Positions 50,073-62,489 of a stretch of 64,000 bases of DNA are shown one piece after another. The notes under the pieces are model-generated. The model did not search any database. It was given only the letters and a program-made list of their open reading frames with translations, and was not told where the DNA came from. A program made the position numbers and the translations under genes. Positions within the stretch are counted from its first letter, which is position 1. Every line of letters starts with the position of its first letter. The DNA lies in assembly GCF_001625215.2 (NCBI RefSeq), contig NC_030387.2:7406501-7470500 (forward strand), written 5' to 3'. This DNA is from Daucus carota subsp. sativus. Its lineage: Eukaryota; Streptophyta; Magnoliopsida; Apiales; Apiaceae.

Positions 50073-50985
50073 TAGGGATGGCAGAAAAGACCGATCCGAA
50101 TGGATACCCGATCGTTTCGACCCGAATGGATTTTACCGAACCCGAAATTTTGGATTTGGATTTGGATTTGGATTTGATTTTTAGACCCGAACGAGTTTGG
50201 ATTTGGATTTGGATATTAGGTATTCCGTATCGAAACCCGACCCGAAATCCAAAACCGATCCGAACCCGAACCAAACCCGAAACCCGAAATAAAATCCGAA
50301 TAATATATATAATATTATATATATTATTTATAATTTATTGGTCCATGATATATATAAATAGTTATAATTTCAATTTGAAGTTATTATTTAATAATATAAC
50401 TATTATAATAAATTACTAAATACTAAATATAATAGTATATGTATATAGTACTAGTAATCACGAACTCATGACGTGCACATGTAGTCAGGAGCAATACTCT
50501 CAACTCTCACCTCTCACAGAAAAGCAAAACCCCTCTGTTCATTTTTCATCTCAGCCCTTTTGCCCAAATCTCTCACAAACTCGTATATGTAAAGAAATCA
50601 GATCAGAATCAACGGCCATGTCTTCTCAATCGCAACTAGCAATATTCCGATCACGAGTATCCAGACCACCGCCGTCGAGTCACAAGCTCCGGTGACCACG
50701 CCGGCGTTCCGAGCGTTCATCTCCAACATCTCCGAAACCGTCCGGGCCTCGCCGCGCGTCGCCCTTGACACTCGGATTCGCAAGCACTACACCTACTATC
50801 TCTCCGTCGTGCAGAAATTCGGGTCTGGATAAAACCCGAACCGATCCGAAATCCGTTGGATCGGGTTCGGGTTTTGTTTTTCAAATCCAAACGGATTCGG
50901 ATCGGGTTCGGGTTTAGTGAAAATTTTCGAGTTCGGGTTCGGATTTTACAGATATCCGAACCGATCAGACCCGTTGCCATCCCTA
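50073..50985. mobile_element. hAT-like element carrying a captured host-gene fragment
   Basis: The termini are inverted: TAGGGATGGCAGAAAAGACC at the left, and GACCCGTTGCCATCCCTA at the right. Subterminal CCCGAACC / GGTTCGGG words fill both ends. The middle (about 50465-50820) is different: a CT-rich leader-like stretch, then GC-rich sequence with codon-like structure. One frame of it reads TPAFRAFISNISETVRASPR and onward to HYTYYLSVVQKF, ending where the element's own repeats resume. This looks like the 5' end of a host gene captured by the element. I do not recognise the source. The 8-bp flanks are no longer clearly duplicated. Confidence 0.75.
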
Positions 50986-51072
50986 ATTCCGTCCCAATTT
51001 TGAAGTAGCAATGGAATATCACTTTTACCAACATAAATTTCCGTTGCTATATCGGATTTTTTTGTAGTGCTT

Positions 51073-51235
51073 GGAGTTGAGCCTAAGAAGTCTTTATTGG
51101 GTATACTGGTAATGCATATAGAATTTTAGATTTAAATGCAAGACAGTTGCAGAATCAAGGGATATTGTATTTTTCGGAAAAAAATTTCATCTTGACAATA
51201 AAATAGTGTGGGAAGATAATTCCAGTATTCCTAGC
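51073..51235 (+). pseudogene. copia integrase region, second part
   Basis: Immediately after the CACTA right flank the plus strand resumes with GVEPKKSLLG and, after a frameshift, SRDIVFF and NKIVWEDNS, the end of the integrase region of copia Pol. A second insertion begins at 51236. Confidence 0.75.
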
Positions 51236-51924
51236 TGTAGAAACTGATGTAATATATAAACATATATAAAATTGTTTAGTATAAACTAAGAATGGAAAAA
51301 CTAAATATTGCTCTTGAAAGAGTTTCTTACGACTGGAACTTGTGTTATTCATCTGCAAAAATAGCAAACATTACACAAATAAATAGACTCCACGAGAGAA
51401 CAGATAGACTCAACAAACAGAAACCTACTTTCTAGGACATTACATAATAAACTCCTAAACCACTTCTACTATTAAACACTCAATCACAATCCTAAAGACT
51501 CCGTAACACAAAAGTTAACCTGTCTCACTTATTCAAACTAATACTACATATCAATAACTCAACTAATAGTTCAAATAATAAATAAATAAAATAATAAGTT
51601 TAAGATTAAATTCCAATAGTCACCCCCTTAATCTTAAAATTGCCATCAACACTTTTGGCTTTGAACTTAGCCCGTATGGCTATCAACTGAGCCCGCATGG
51701 CCGTTTATTTGCCTGTTTGACAAATCACTTCATTGCTCGTCTGACACTATATTTATTTACCCATTTGGCACCTTTTGTTTGCCCGTCTGGCACATTGCTT
51801 CTTTGTATGTATGGCACGTCACTCATGTCTATAATAAAGCTAGTTCATCATCCTCGATCTGTGCAAGGTTCACTTCTTGTCTCTTCTCTCGTTCTCGTCG
51901 TGGTTTACTACATTTTGAAGCATA

Positions 51925-52500
51925 GTGACCCATGATGTTACAGTTTTAACACTTTATCCTACTCGTCACGGAAAGAACCACCTCTGGCTCTTTGATTCTA
52001 AGATGCCAAGGGAAGTTGTCCACCTGCGCTCTAGTTCCTACCCTTCATCCTTAACTCGTGAGCCTTGAGACGACCTACTACCTCTTCAAATGTCATGATT
52101 ACCTTAACGTTTCCTAATTGCTCTATGTTTGAAGCTATTTGTAGAAACTTATCCGAAACTGCACGTAGAATTTTCTTCACAACACTCGATTCTTCCATTG
52201 TTTCTCCCAGGACCCGCATATTAGTCACAATCCCGCTCAACTTCATACAAAAATCCTCAATCTTTTCCGTTTCATTCATGATTAGGGACTCCAATTCTCC
52301 CGTTAACGCCTGCACTTTTGCTTCTTTTACTCATTCTACACACATACACATCGTTTTAATCGCCTCTCACGCCTCCTTAGCAATTTCTTTCTCCGCAATA
52401 GTCAGCAACACATCTTCAGGGACCACGTTGTATAGTTGCTTCTTGTTAGCATTGGATAACTTAAACCCACAATGCATTGTTTTGTCTTGGACCTTTCCAT
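51925..52500 (-). pseudogene. gag remnant of the internally deleted copia element
   Basis: The minus frame at 52031-52315 encodes part of a copia gag domain, with IMNETEKIEDFCMKLSGIV, VKKILRAVSDKFLQIAS and TFEEVVGRLKAHE. Further on, in another frame, NIMGHYASKC near 51925 is the rest of a CCHC knuckle whose first cysteines are disrupted. No protease, integrase or reverse transcriptase remains. Confidence 0.8.
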
Positions 52501-52566
52501 GACTTTTTTCATTGTATTTGGGTTAATATTTCAACCTGGCTCTGATGCCAAGTGTAGAAACTGATG

Positions 52567-52620
<54 letters not shown>

Positions 52621-52622
<2 letters not shown>

Positions 52623-54677
52623 GTTGAGTTCCAGAGAGACCCTTCATCTCAAGAGACCTAAGAGACCACATCTAGACCGTTGATTAACTAGTATTTTAAT
52701 ACATTACTAAATACATCCTTTCAATGGTATTCCAGTAAATATATAGTATAATGAAGGCTTTCACATTGTATTCTAGCTACCTGCATACGGTCTAATTATT
52801 TTTATATGGTATGTTGCTAATATTTAGGGATTGCATTAACTTTTCTATTTTGGAAAGAAATCATTGTCATTTATTACATTATGAATTCAAATTAAACACT
52901 GAATACTCTAGTATTATACAATCATCTTTAATCTAGCCAAATTTGGTAAGATTTGTCCTTTTATTATATTAGTTAGAGTATATATCATAATTCTTTGGAT
53001 TCGTTTAAAGAACACTAATTTAAACTTCGATTATTTTTTTCTGTTCTTTTAATATTTTTAGAACATTAACGTTCAAGATGTTATTATGATCCTATGACAG
53101 AATTCAAAACACTTGATATAGAACACAATGTTTGTAAAAAAAAAATATTATTAGATCTCTCATTAGAACCTTGTATTTTAGAACACCTCAATCAATCTCC
53201 ATAATAATCAAATTAATAAATCTCTATCAGTAAATTTTAAAATAAACACAACCGTGTAGTTTTTTGAGAACACCTTAATGAATCTCCATATTAATCAAAA
53301 TAAGGAATCTCTATTAGTAGATATTAAAAAAACACAACTATGCATTTTTTATTCTATTGCAACGTAGCACCTTAAAGAATCTCTACAAAAGAACATATTA
53401 AATTCATATTTGAAAATTTTAAGGTAGTAGGTAAAATATACTATAACTGTAACGAAAGTATGAGATTTTGCAGATATTACAAGTTGAACTCTATTGATAT
53501 TGTTGTAATTTTAATTTTTTAATTGTAATATTTAAATATAATTATTCTTATCACTTTCACGAACACGTTATGGAATCTCCATATAAATTAAACGTTAGAT
53601 TTTTAATACAAACTTTTTCAAATCTCTATTCACCTTCCCAAAAGTCCAGATAAATTTTCTCACTTTTTTAATAATAATAAATTTATGAGAGATTAATTTG
53701 AATATCTAGTGAAATATTTTTTTTAAATTTTATAACGTCAATATCTAAAAGAATTAAAAATATATTAACTACTTTTAATTGATGGTAAAAGGACATTATT
53801 GATTTTATTATGTATTTGAAAATTGTTAAAAGTAGGAATTCAACTAAAATTAAACGAAAATGAATAACTCTTAACACTCCCTTTACGAACAATTTAACGA
53901 ATCTCCCTATCATATCTTCTCACCTTAAACCAGCTTTTGTTCTATCAAAAATAATACAAAGAGATTTAATTTTATGTTGTGTATAAGGAACACCTTAAAG
54001 AATCTTTTGAATTTAAGTTAATAATTTAATAAAAAGTATAAATTAGACAATAAAATATAGTAATAAGTACAATATATTTTGCGGAAATTACAAGTGAAAC
54101 CTCATTGATATCATTGTAATTTTTTTTATTTTGATATTAAAATGTATTTATTCTTATCACTGTATGAACAAGTTATGGAATCTTCATAATTAAAATATTA
54201 AATAATTAATAGCAACCTTTTCAATTTTCTACGTGAAATTCTTATCATGTTTCTGATAAACACCTTAAAGAATCATATGTAAAATAATATAGGAGTAAAC
54301 GTGAACTCATAATAGAGAAGAAAGATAGATAGTTAAATTATGAAAAGATTTGTTCTAATTATGGGAACAATATGCAATCATGATCTTTAAGTTTCTTTAG
54401 CAACTGAAGCGTGTGTTTTGCAATTATGGAAGATTGTGACACATAGTAATAAAACTGATTAGCATTTTAATATGGTAATAATGCTGATTGAATACACATT
54501 TATTATGTATATGGAAATCGTATTTAAAGTTGACAAATACTATCCTTGCAGTGTTAAATATGTATTAATACTAATATAGATGTATAAAATTTAAGCCATA
54601 GGATCAGATAATAATCAATGGTCAGATGCACGGTCTCTCAGGTCTCTCTCTTAGCTCTGGTCTCTTTTGAACCTTCT

Positions 54678-54679
<2 letters not shown>
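52621..54679. mobile_element. 2-kb terminal-inverted-repeat element inside an (AT)n tract
   Basis: The insertion splits a copia LTR. It is bordered by (AT)n runs on both sides (52569-52620 and 54680-54743). The ends are imperfect inverted repeats of about 60 bp: GGTTGAGTTCCAGAGAGACC with CTAAGAGACC at the left, and a right end whose complement reads GGTTCAAAAGAGACCAGAG, then CTGAGAGACC. The interior holds degenerate direct repeats, for example CACCTTAAAGAATCT at three places and a 120-180 bp block at about 53460 and 54060. It has no coding capacity. The superfamily is uncertain. Confidence 0.75.
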
Positions 54680-54744
<65 letters not shown>

Positions 54745-55097
54745 CTGCTTAGTAAACACTAAGAATGGAAAAACTAAACATTGCTTTTGAAAGAGTTTTC
54801 ATACGACTGGAACTTGTGTTATTCATCTGTAAGAGTAGCAAATATTACACAAATAAATAGACTCCACGAGAGAACAGATAGACTCAACAAACAGAAACTT
54901 ACTTTTTAGGACATTACATGATAAACTCCTAAACCACTTCTACTACTAAACACCCAATCACAATCCTAAAGACTCCGTAACACAAACGTTAACATGTCTC
55001 ACTTATCCAAACTAATACTACATATCCATAACTCAACTAATAATTCAAATAATAAATAAATAAAATAACAACTTTAAGATTAAATTCCAACACTAAC

Positions 55098-55535
55098 TCT
55101 AGCACTTCAGACAACAGCTCAAATAAAATTATAGAGAATAGTGATGATTCTTATGTGGTGGAGTGAAGAAGAAGTGTTAGATCAAAGAAAGAAAAATCAC
55201 CATACCCTTATTTTATTTTTTAGAATATATAGTGTGTCTGCTCGTGAAATTGCCGGTTTCTCAGCATTGCTAAAGGACATTAGTCTCAAGAACCTGACTT
55301 CAACTGAGTTAGGTTGTGACAATCAGGTAGCCTTAACTATTGCAGCTAATCTTGTATTGCATGAAAGAACCTAGCATGCGAAAATAGATTATTTTTACAT
55401 CAGGGATTAGATAAAAGTTGGTCTCATTGGCACTGTTCATGTGCCATCTTCAGAGCAAGTTGCTGATGTTTTCACTAAGGTATTAACTATTGAGCAACAC
55501 CATCTTTTGTACAAGTTTTGAGTTGTTTTTCCACC
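55098..55535 (+). pseudogene. copia RNase H region, decayed
   Basis: After a Ser/Asn-rich linker (SSNKIIENSDDSYVVE) the plus strand jumps to the RNase H end of copia Pol: EIAGFSALLKDIS, LGCDNQVALTIAANLVLHER, a stop, then VPSSEQVADVFTKVL. The reverse transcriptase is missing between them. A polypurine-like TTGAGGGGAAG at 55543 and TGTTGAGGGGACC at 55556 mark the start of a 3' LTR. Confidence 0.75.
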
Positions 55536-55555
55536 ACCTCCAACTTGAGGGGAAG

Positions 55556-55830
55556 TGTTGAGGGGACCTCATGTTGCTGCCCTGTCAAATGTTTCTGCTT
55601 GGTTGTTATTTATGTTTCTGGTCTGTCAAATATGTGTGGCCAGGATTTAATCTATCTCTCTTGTTATGTTGAGACAGTTTTGCACACTTTTTGTTTTTTG
55701 TCTTATGTTTAATTTTATTTGTCTTCCAGCTCTCCAATGTCTTTGTTATATTGTAAACATCTGCTCTCATTATGCATTGAGAATGAAATGATAATGAACT
55801 TTGCTTTCTGTCGGTAATTGTGATTTCTTG
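55556..55830 (+). mobile_element. Probable copia 3' LTR
   Basis: This is the segment after the polypurine tract, beginning TGTTGAGGGGACCTCATG. The right end is uncertain, at or before the MITE target site at 55831, and no 5' partner was found in the window. TATA-like and polyadenylation-like words are present (TTATATTGTAAAC, AATGAAATGATAATGAA). Confidence 0.5.
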
Positions 55831-55839
55831 TTTTATAAA

Positions 55840-56023
55840 CAAGTAGTGCTAGATGCATAAAATTGTGTACAGAAAATTTGTACATACTGACATGACAATT
55901 GATGTGGTGAATATTAATCGGAGTTGTTAATATAAATACAAGAGGATCATTCCAAATTAATTAACCCCCCACATATCATTATGTACAAAATTTTGTACAC
56001 AATTATATATTCCAAACATTTTC
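55840..56023. mobile_element. 184-bp Mutator-like MITE (family member 1)
   Basis: A perfect 9-bp duplication, TTTTATAAA, flanks it (55831-55839 and 56024-56032). The arms carry TTGTGTACA / TGTACACAA words and GTGCTAGATGC against GGAATATATAATTGTG-type ends. A second member of the same family sits in intron 3 of the second peroxidase (62979-63360). This one lies about 190 bp downstream of the first peroxidase stop codon. Confidence 0.87.
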
Positions 56024-56209
56024 TTTTATAAACATTCTCCATCAAATCATTTCACTCTTATAAATACAATTACTAATACACAAAAATACAAATATTTAAC
56101 AGCTGACATTATAACGAAAGCTAAAAACGTGGGCTCAACCTCCTTATTATATGTTAACATAATTTGGAAAGCAAAACTGAGATGAAACACAGTAAAGTAA
56201 ATACAATCC

Positions 56210-58086
<1,877 letters not shown>

Positions 58087-58152
58087 CTTTTGCTCTTAAC
58101 TCGGAAATACTTGTGATGAGTTTTCGATGATTTGTGCTTAGGATCCTTCACG

Positions 58153-58160
58153 TATTTATA
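58153..58160 (-). promoter_or_regulatory. Probable TATA box of the first peroxidase
   Basis: On the minus strand CTATAAATACGTG lies about 67-75 bp upstream of the start codon, a good position for a plant TATA box with a short leader. An ACGT core follows it directly. Confidence 0.6.
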
Positions 58161-58250
58161 GCTGGAAACACATAGAAGATGTGATGCAAGTCAAACATAA
58201 CCGCACAAGTCGTCCAAAATTTGGGAAAATGACACACATGATATACGATG

Positions 58251-58330
58251 TTTTTTTTTTTTAAAACCGGTGTCCCGGCCAGCTTGCGTGCACCTCGACT
58301 AGTTCGATTAGACTACTAACACACTCATAC
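58251..58330 (-). mobile_element. SINE 3' fragment
   Basis: The minus strand reads GTGCACGCAAGCTGGCCGGG then ACACCGGTTTT and an A-run, matching the usual 3' part of plant Au-type tRNA-derived SINEs. The 5' promoter boxes are not recognisable, so it is truncated. It lies roughly 100 bp upstream of the peroxidase TATA box. Confidence 0.6.
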
Positions 58331-61041
58331 CCTGAGCATGGATATAGGATGTTTTGTGTCTGTCTAACTAATTACTTCTGAGAATAACTCATTTATTTCT
58401 AGAAATGATATATATTATTATGTATTTTTTTAAAATAATTAATTTATTTCGGTAAATAATGAATGTGAAGGAACTATTAAATATTTTTTTAAAAAAAATA
58501 TTATATAAACATGGAATTTTGTAAGAATTAAGTACTTTAATTTTTATTCCAAACAAACCAAACAGCGTCTGCAAGCCTCCCTATATAGAAAGTCCACTGC
58601 ACCTGGTTATCAGTGAAATAACGACGGAGAGGAATCGAATTGCAAATGATTTGCATGTCCGCGAAAAAAATTGATCCCGTTCTCATTGCCTGGAATGCTA
58701 CAAGTTGACTTTGGAACTTAATAAATTAGTTGTCGTGACACTGAGTTTTCTGGAAAACTTTTGACCTGTCATTTTATGATCGACTCTGAAAATCAATATG
58801 ATTAGTGGAACATGTTGATTAAAACAGAAGTTAAGTATTTAGCAAAAAGAAAAAAAAAACAAGGAGTTGAGTAAATCTTGATAAACATAGATATTATAGG
58901 AGTGGTCTTCTCCTGGATCCTGTTTATAATAACCAAGGCAATAAATGTTTCAGTATCACTTAAAAATAAGATTTGTATAAGATTCTCCATCATTTGTTGT
59001 TATAATATCCGTGTGCATGATATGTTATACAGTACTCTATATGATAATTTAAAATAATAATAAAATTAGCTTATTTTATTATTCCCATATTTTCTTCTGG
59101 TTCATGATGTTCTTACCTGAAGTAGAGGCTGGTTTTAATTTAACAGATTTATGACCAAATTTTGCTTCTTTTTTTTCTCACCAGTTTTACTATAATTAAG
59201 TTGTTTTCGATCAAATATCCTCAAAGTTTGTGTTCCTTTAATAAAAAGTCCCCGAAGTTGTTCCCAACGTAAATCAGAAGATTAATTACTTGCATAATTA
59301 TGATTATGTTTACGGTCCTCATATTCTTAGCGATCATACCCAAAATTCTATATGAAGAAAATTGCATCACGGACTCTAGATGTTTACTTGCTAGTGCAAT
59401 ATGAACTTTTTAAGTCAACTCATGAAGTAGGTCAACTGCAGGCTACAGCACATTCAGCAGATGAGGACAATGTATGAAGGATTTTCATATCGAGTATTCC
59501 ACGTTTTCTTCTTCGCGTGCAAATGGTATTCGATTAATACCAACAAAATAAGGGTAAAGCATTTGTGCATGAAACGAATATATATAACGCGTTTTCCATT
59601 TTCTTGTGTCCTGTTACTAGCCCACGAGTTCTTTTCATTTCCAAACTCCAAAGCTCCCAGTCCCACCATGGAATTGAAATGCCCCACACGCTTATTTTAT
59701 ATTAGTATTTTATTGTAAACATAAAATTTTGAATGGACAACTAAAAAATATGATATATGAAATTTAAGAAAGAGTAAACAACAAATGGCTGAAGTCTGCC
59801 AAATTTTGCAGAGTGGCTAGACTTTTAAAACTACTGAGTTCACTTCCGTCTTTTAATAAAGTGACGGATGTGAAGTTTCGTTAGTTTTTTTCCGTTAACT
59901 CTAAATTAAAAAAATAGATAGAATAGTAAAATCATCCCAAAAGTCCTATATAAATACTATCAGAATTAGTAAAATTTAATAAGCCACCACAGCCGGTCAT
60001 TTTTATATGGTAATTTCACAAAAAAAGTTGCTTTTTTTTACTACCCTCTTTGAAAAACCATTCACCTATTATACAATGCCCAAAATAATTATATACCCAA
60101 CATCATTATATTAAAGAAGGAAGGGGTATTAACAAAAATTAAAATAATAAATATCCTAAAACTGCATAAGCAGCATGTTAACACGGTACACAATTTCAAG
60201 TCCAACGGCCCTCTTAATTTCAACGAGTATTTACAAAAAGATTACATAAAATTCATGCTAACAAATAATTATCGATTCTAATTAGTACATACATAAATAA
60301 TCTACTAATTAAGAATTATGGATAAGCGGATAATAAATCAAATTCCTATCATCATCATCTCTACAGGAACTTCTGGAATTTCAGAAGCATTGTCCTAGAC
60401 AATAATCAAAAGTAGTCAGCTAAATTAATTATAAGCAAGCATAGCTGGACTACTTCACAAAATCATGAGAAATATATAATTTAGTGGATAAGAAAATAAT
60501 ACAATCACAAATAACATGGCCATAAATAAAAGCAAATAAGGCGGGCATCGGAGGACTCAGGTAACATGATCATCATGTAATCCTTAATTATAAAGCTACC
60601 ATCACAATAATGAATCTAAAAGAAAATTATAAACCATATATTACTGAAGTCCAAAAATTCTTGCCAGACAAGAAAACTCAAAAAATTACTATCTTAAAGC
60701 ATCTCCGAGGGGAATATGTATAATGGTTGGCTATATTGATTGGCTAAATTCATTATGTAAATTTTTTGCTAATGGCATGACACAAGAAGCACCAAAAACC
60801 AGTAATTCAGCCTACCTAAGCTCCTTAATAAAGGAGAAACAAGTTTGTGCTAGTCCAGATGACCTGGGAACTCATCGGAAGCTATAAAATCATGCAACTG
60901 TCAATTAAAATGAGCTTAATAGAATAAAACTGGCGAACATTTCTTGCGAGAAAAAACATAATGTCAATCTAATATGCGTTGCAACATGGTTGAACAAAAA
61001 TATGTTATGACCTGGCATTCTCTTAAACACCAAACAAAACA
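58331..61041. other. Gene-less stretch between the tandem peroxidases
   Basis: AT-rich, with no supportable gene. At 60705-60780 a fragment reading AAAGCATCTCCGAGGGG followed by GGCTATATTGATTGGCTAA resembles one end of the Tourist-like MITE family at 15944. Palindromic words around 59840-59890 (TTCCGTC, GACGGA) may mark another decayed MITE. Confidence 0.45.
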
Positions 61042-61248
61042 GGGTGTTTGGATGATTGGTGGGAATGGGAATGGGGGGTATGGGAATGGAGGGTATGGGA
61101 AATGGTAAGCCAAGGGGTGTGGAGGTATTAATTTACCCTTCAAGAGGGAATGAGGTTCCCATTCCAAGCAAAAATTTTACTAATCCAAACACATAGTTGG
61201 TTCCGATTCCCATTAACCGGGCTCATTAACCATCAACCAAACGCCCCC
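61042..61248. mobile_element. Possible PIF/Harbinger-type MITE
   Basis: GGGTGTTTGGATGATTGG at the left and CCATCAACCAAACGCCCCC at the right form imperfect inverted ends of a widespread plant MITE type. The middle is rich in GGGAATGG / CCATTCC words. TAA follows the right end, but no clear matching duplication is seen at the left. Confidence 0.6.
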
Positions 61249-61324
61249 TAAGTAAAATTTACTTGTGATCATAAACACTCTCTAGTTTCTCACCATTTTT
61301 CTTACAATATTGTTATTGTTACAG

Positions 61325-61536
61325 GATGATGCTCATATTTTTTGCAGGGAATCCCAGGTGAATTTTATCCAGTAATCTGTACCTCACTCTTTATTAGCTC
61401 TTCTATAAATCCTTATTTGGCTGTCAAATGGTTTATTTTAATTTCCAGATAAAAGATGAAGTCAGGGGCGTTCTTGAATTCATTAAATACACCTATGATG
61501 CATTTGGCTTCGGTTTTGAAGCTGAAGCTTTCGATG
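61325..61536 (+). pseudogene. Threonyl-tRNA synthetase gene fragment
   Basis: Two exon-like pieces separated by a GT-AG intron (61325-61357 and 61449-61536) encode DDAHIFCRESQ then IKDEVRGVLEFI and KYTYDAFGF. This matches the catalytic-core region of threonyl-tRNA synthetase around its class II motif 2. The first piece follows a good acceptor (ATTGTTACAG). Similarity fades after FGF, and no other part of the gene is present. Because the intron is retained, it came from genomic DNA, not an mRNA retrocopy. Confidence 0.75.
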
Positions 61537-61603
61537 GTGAGGAGCTGTTTCTTTTTTCGTACTTTTAGTTGCTGTGTGAATTATTAATATGCTAAGTGTT
61601 AGT

Positions 61604-61780
61604 TGTTAGAATATGATCCTGGTAAGCCCTCCTTCTAACACCTTGAGGTTTTAGGAAAATTGATCACTTAACACTCTCGACCCATAAATGGGCTTTCGAG
61701 TGAGGGGGAATGTTAGAATATGATCCTGGTAAGCCCTCCTCCTAACACCTTGAGGGTTTAGGAGAATTGGTCTCTTAACA
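61604..61780 (+). mobile_element. 177-bp miniature LTR-like element
   Basis: Two direct repeats of 70 bp (61604-61673 and 61711-61780) begin TGTTAGAATATG and end CTTAACA, with four to six differences. Only 37 bp separate them. A 5-bp duplication, TTAGT, flanks the whole (61599-61603 and 61781-61785). A purine tract, GAGTGAGGGGGAA, sits directly before the second repeat, where a polypurine tract belongs. No TGG-type primer-binding site follows the first repeat. Instead the interior forms a hairpin, CTCGACCCAT / ATGGG-CTT-TCGAG. This resembles the SMART class of very small LTR elements. Confidence 0.78.
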
Positions 61781-61785
61781 TTAGT

Positions 61786-62489
61786 TAGCATAGAATATAT
61801 GCATGCGAATGTGATATACCCATTTTCTTTCAAGAATTCAGCCTTGGGTAGAAGAGAAAGGTTTACAAATGTCACCGGACTCGGTAGCTTTTATAAATGT
61901 CACTCGATCAGTAGCTTTTATATCTTTTTTTTTTTACTCATCACGCAGGAAAATTTCCGTCTACCCTCACACAACTTAAAAGCGACCATCATAAATGAAA
62001 CGGTGACTTTTATATTTAAAAGCAGCCACCCGTAAAAACTATCTAACAAAAGCGACCGGCGGTAAAAGCTACTAGTTTCCATCGCTTTTATGCTTCAGTA
62101 TGAATTGATTTTAAAAGCAACCGCCGACAGTTGGTGACTTTTAATTGGTAATTTTTAGTCAGTTCTCTTATAGTGTTCAAAAATTGAGAAATGTATATTA
62201 AAAATCAAATCGGTTATATTCAAAAACAGAGGTAATAAATGTAATTATGATGATTAAGTAAAAGACAAAAAAAGCTAAATACATTTTCTCATTCCACATA
62301 ACATGAAGAGCATTGATGATGAAAACTACAGACTACAGTACACACGAAGGGTGGTAATATGGAGATCATTTTAACAGTTGAACGCTGAAACCACACAAGT
62401 GGTCAACCACCTTAATTATTCAGTGAAAACAGAATTCGAAAGACTCAACTGTGATGAAACACACAGGTGGTTACATATATATTACAAGT
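61786..62489. other. 3' flank of the second peroxidase
   Basis: Short related words in both orientations (TTTTATAAATGTCAC, AAAAGCGACC, AAAAGCAACCGCC) around 61880-62150 suggest a decayed repeat. No gene is seen. Confidence 0.4.

Larger units (their letters stand above)
47676..51069. mobile_element. CACTA (En/Spm) transposon, non-autonomous
   Basis: The element starts CACTACAAAAAATCC and ends GGATTTTTTTGTAGTG, and is flanked by the 3-bp duplication CTT (47673-47675 and 51070-51072). Both ends carry many subterminal copies of CCAACGGAA and GTTGGTAA-type words in alternating orientation, typical of CACTA transposase-binding arrays. The 3394-bp body retains decayed En/Spm-type coding remnants (48481-49404) and a later hAT-like insertion (50073-50985). 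The copia integrase frame is continuous across it once removed. Confidence 0.95.
51236..55092 (-). mobile_element. copia-type LTR retrotransposon, internally deleted
   Basis: Related direct repeats lie at 51236-51618 and 52553-55092; the second is enlarged by an insertion at 52621-54679. On the minus strand the LTR begins TGTTGGAATTTAATC and ends AGTTTCTACA. A primer-binding site, TTGGCATCAGAGCCAGG, follows the 5' LTR (52536-52552). A polypurine tract, AAGGGGGTGA, precedes the 3' LTR near 51620-51630. The flanks CTAGC and CTAAC match at 4 of 5 positions. The internal region is only about 930 bp and keeps gag alone. LTR differences show that the insertion is not recent. Confidence 0.87.
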
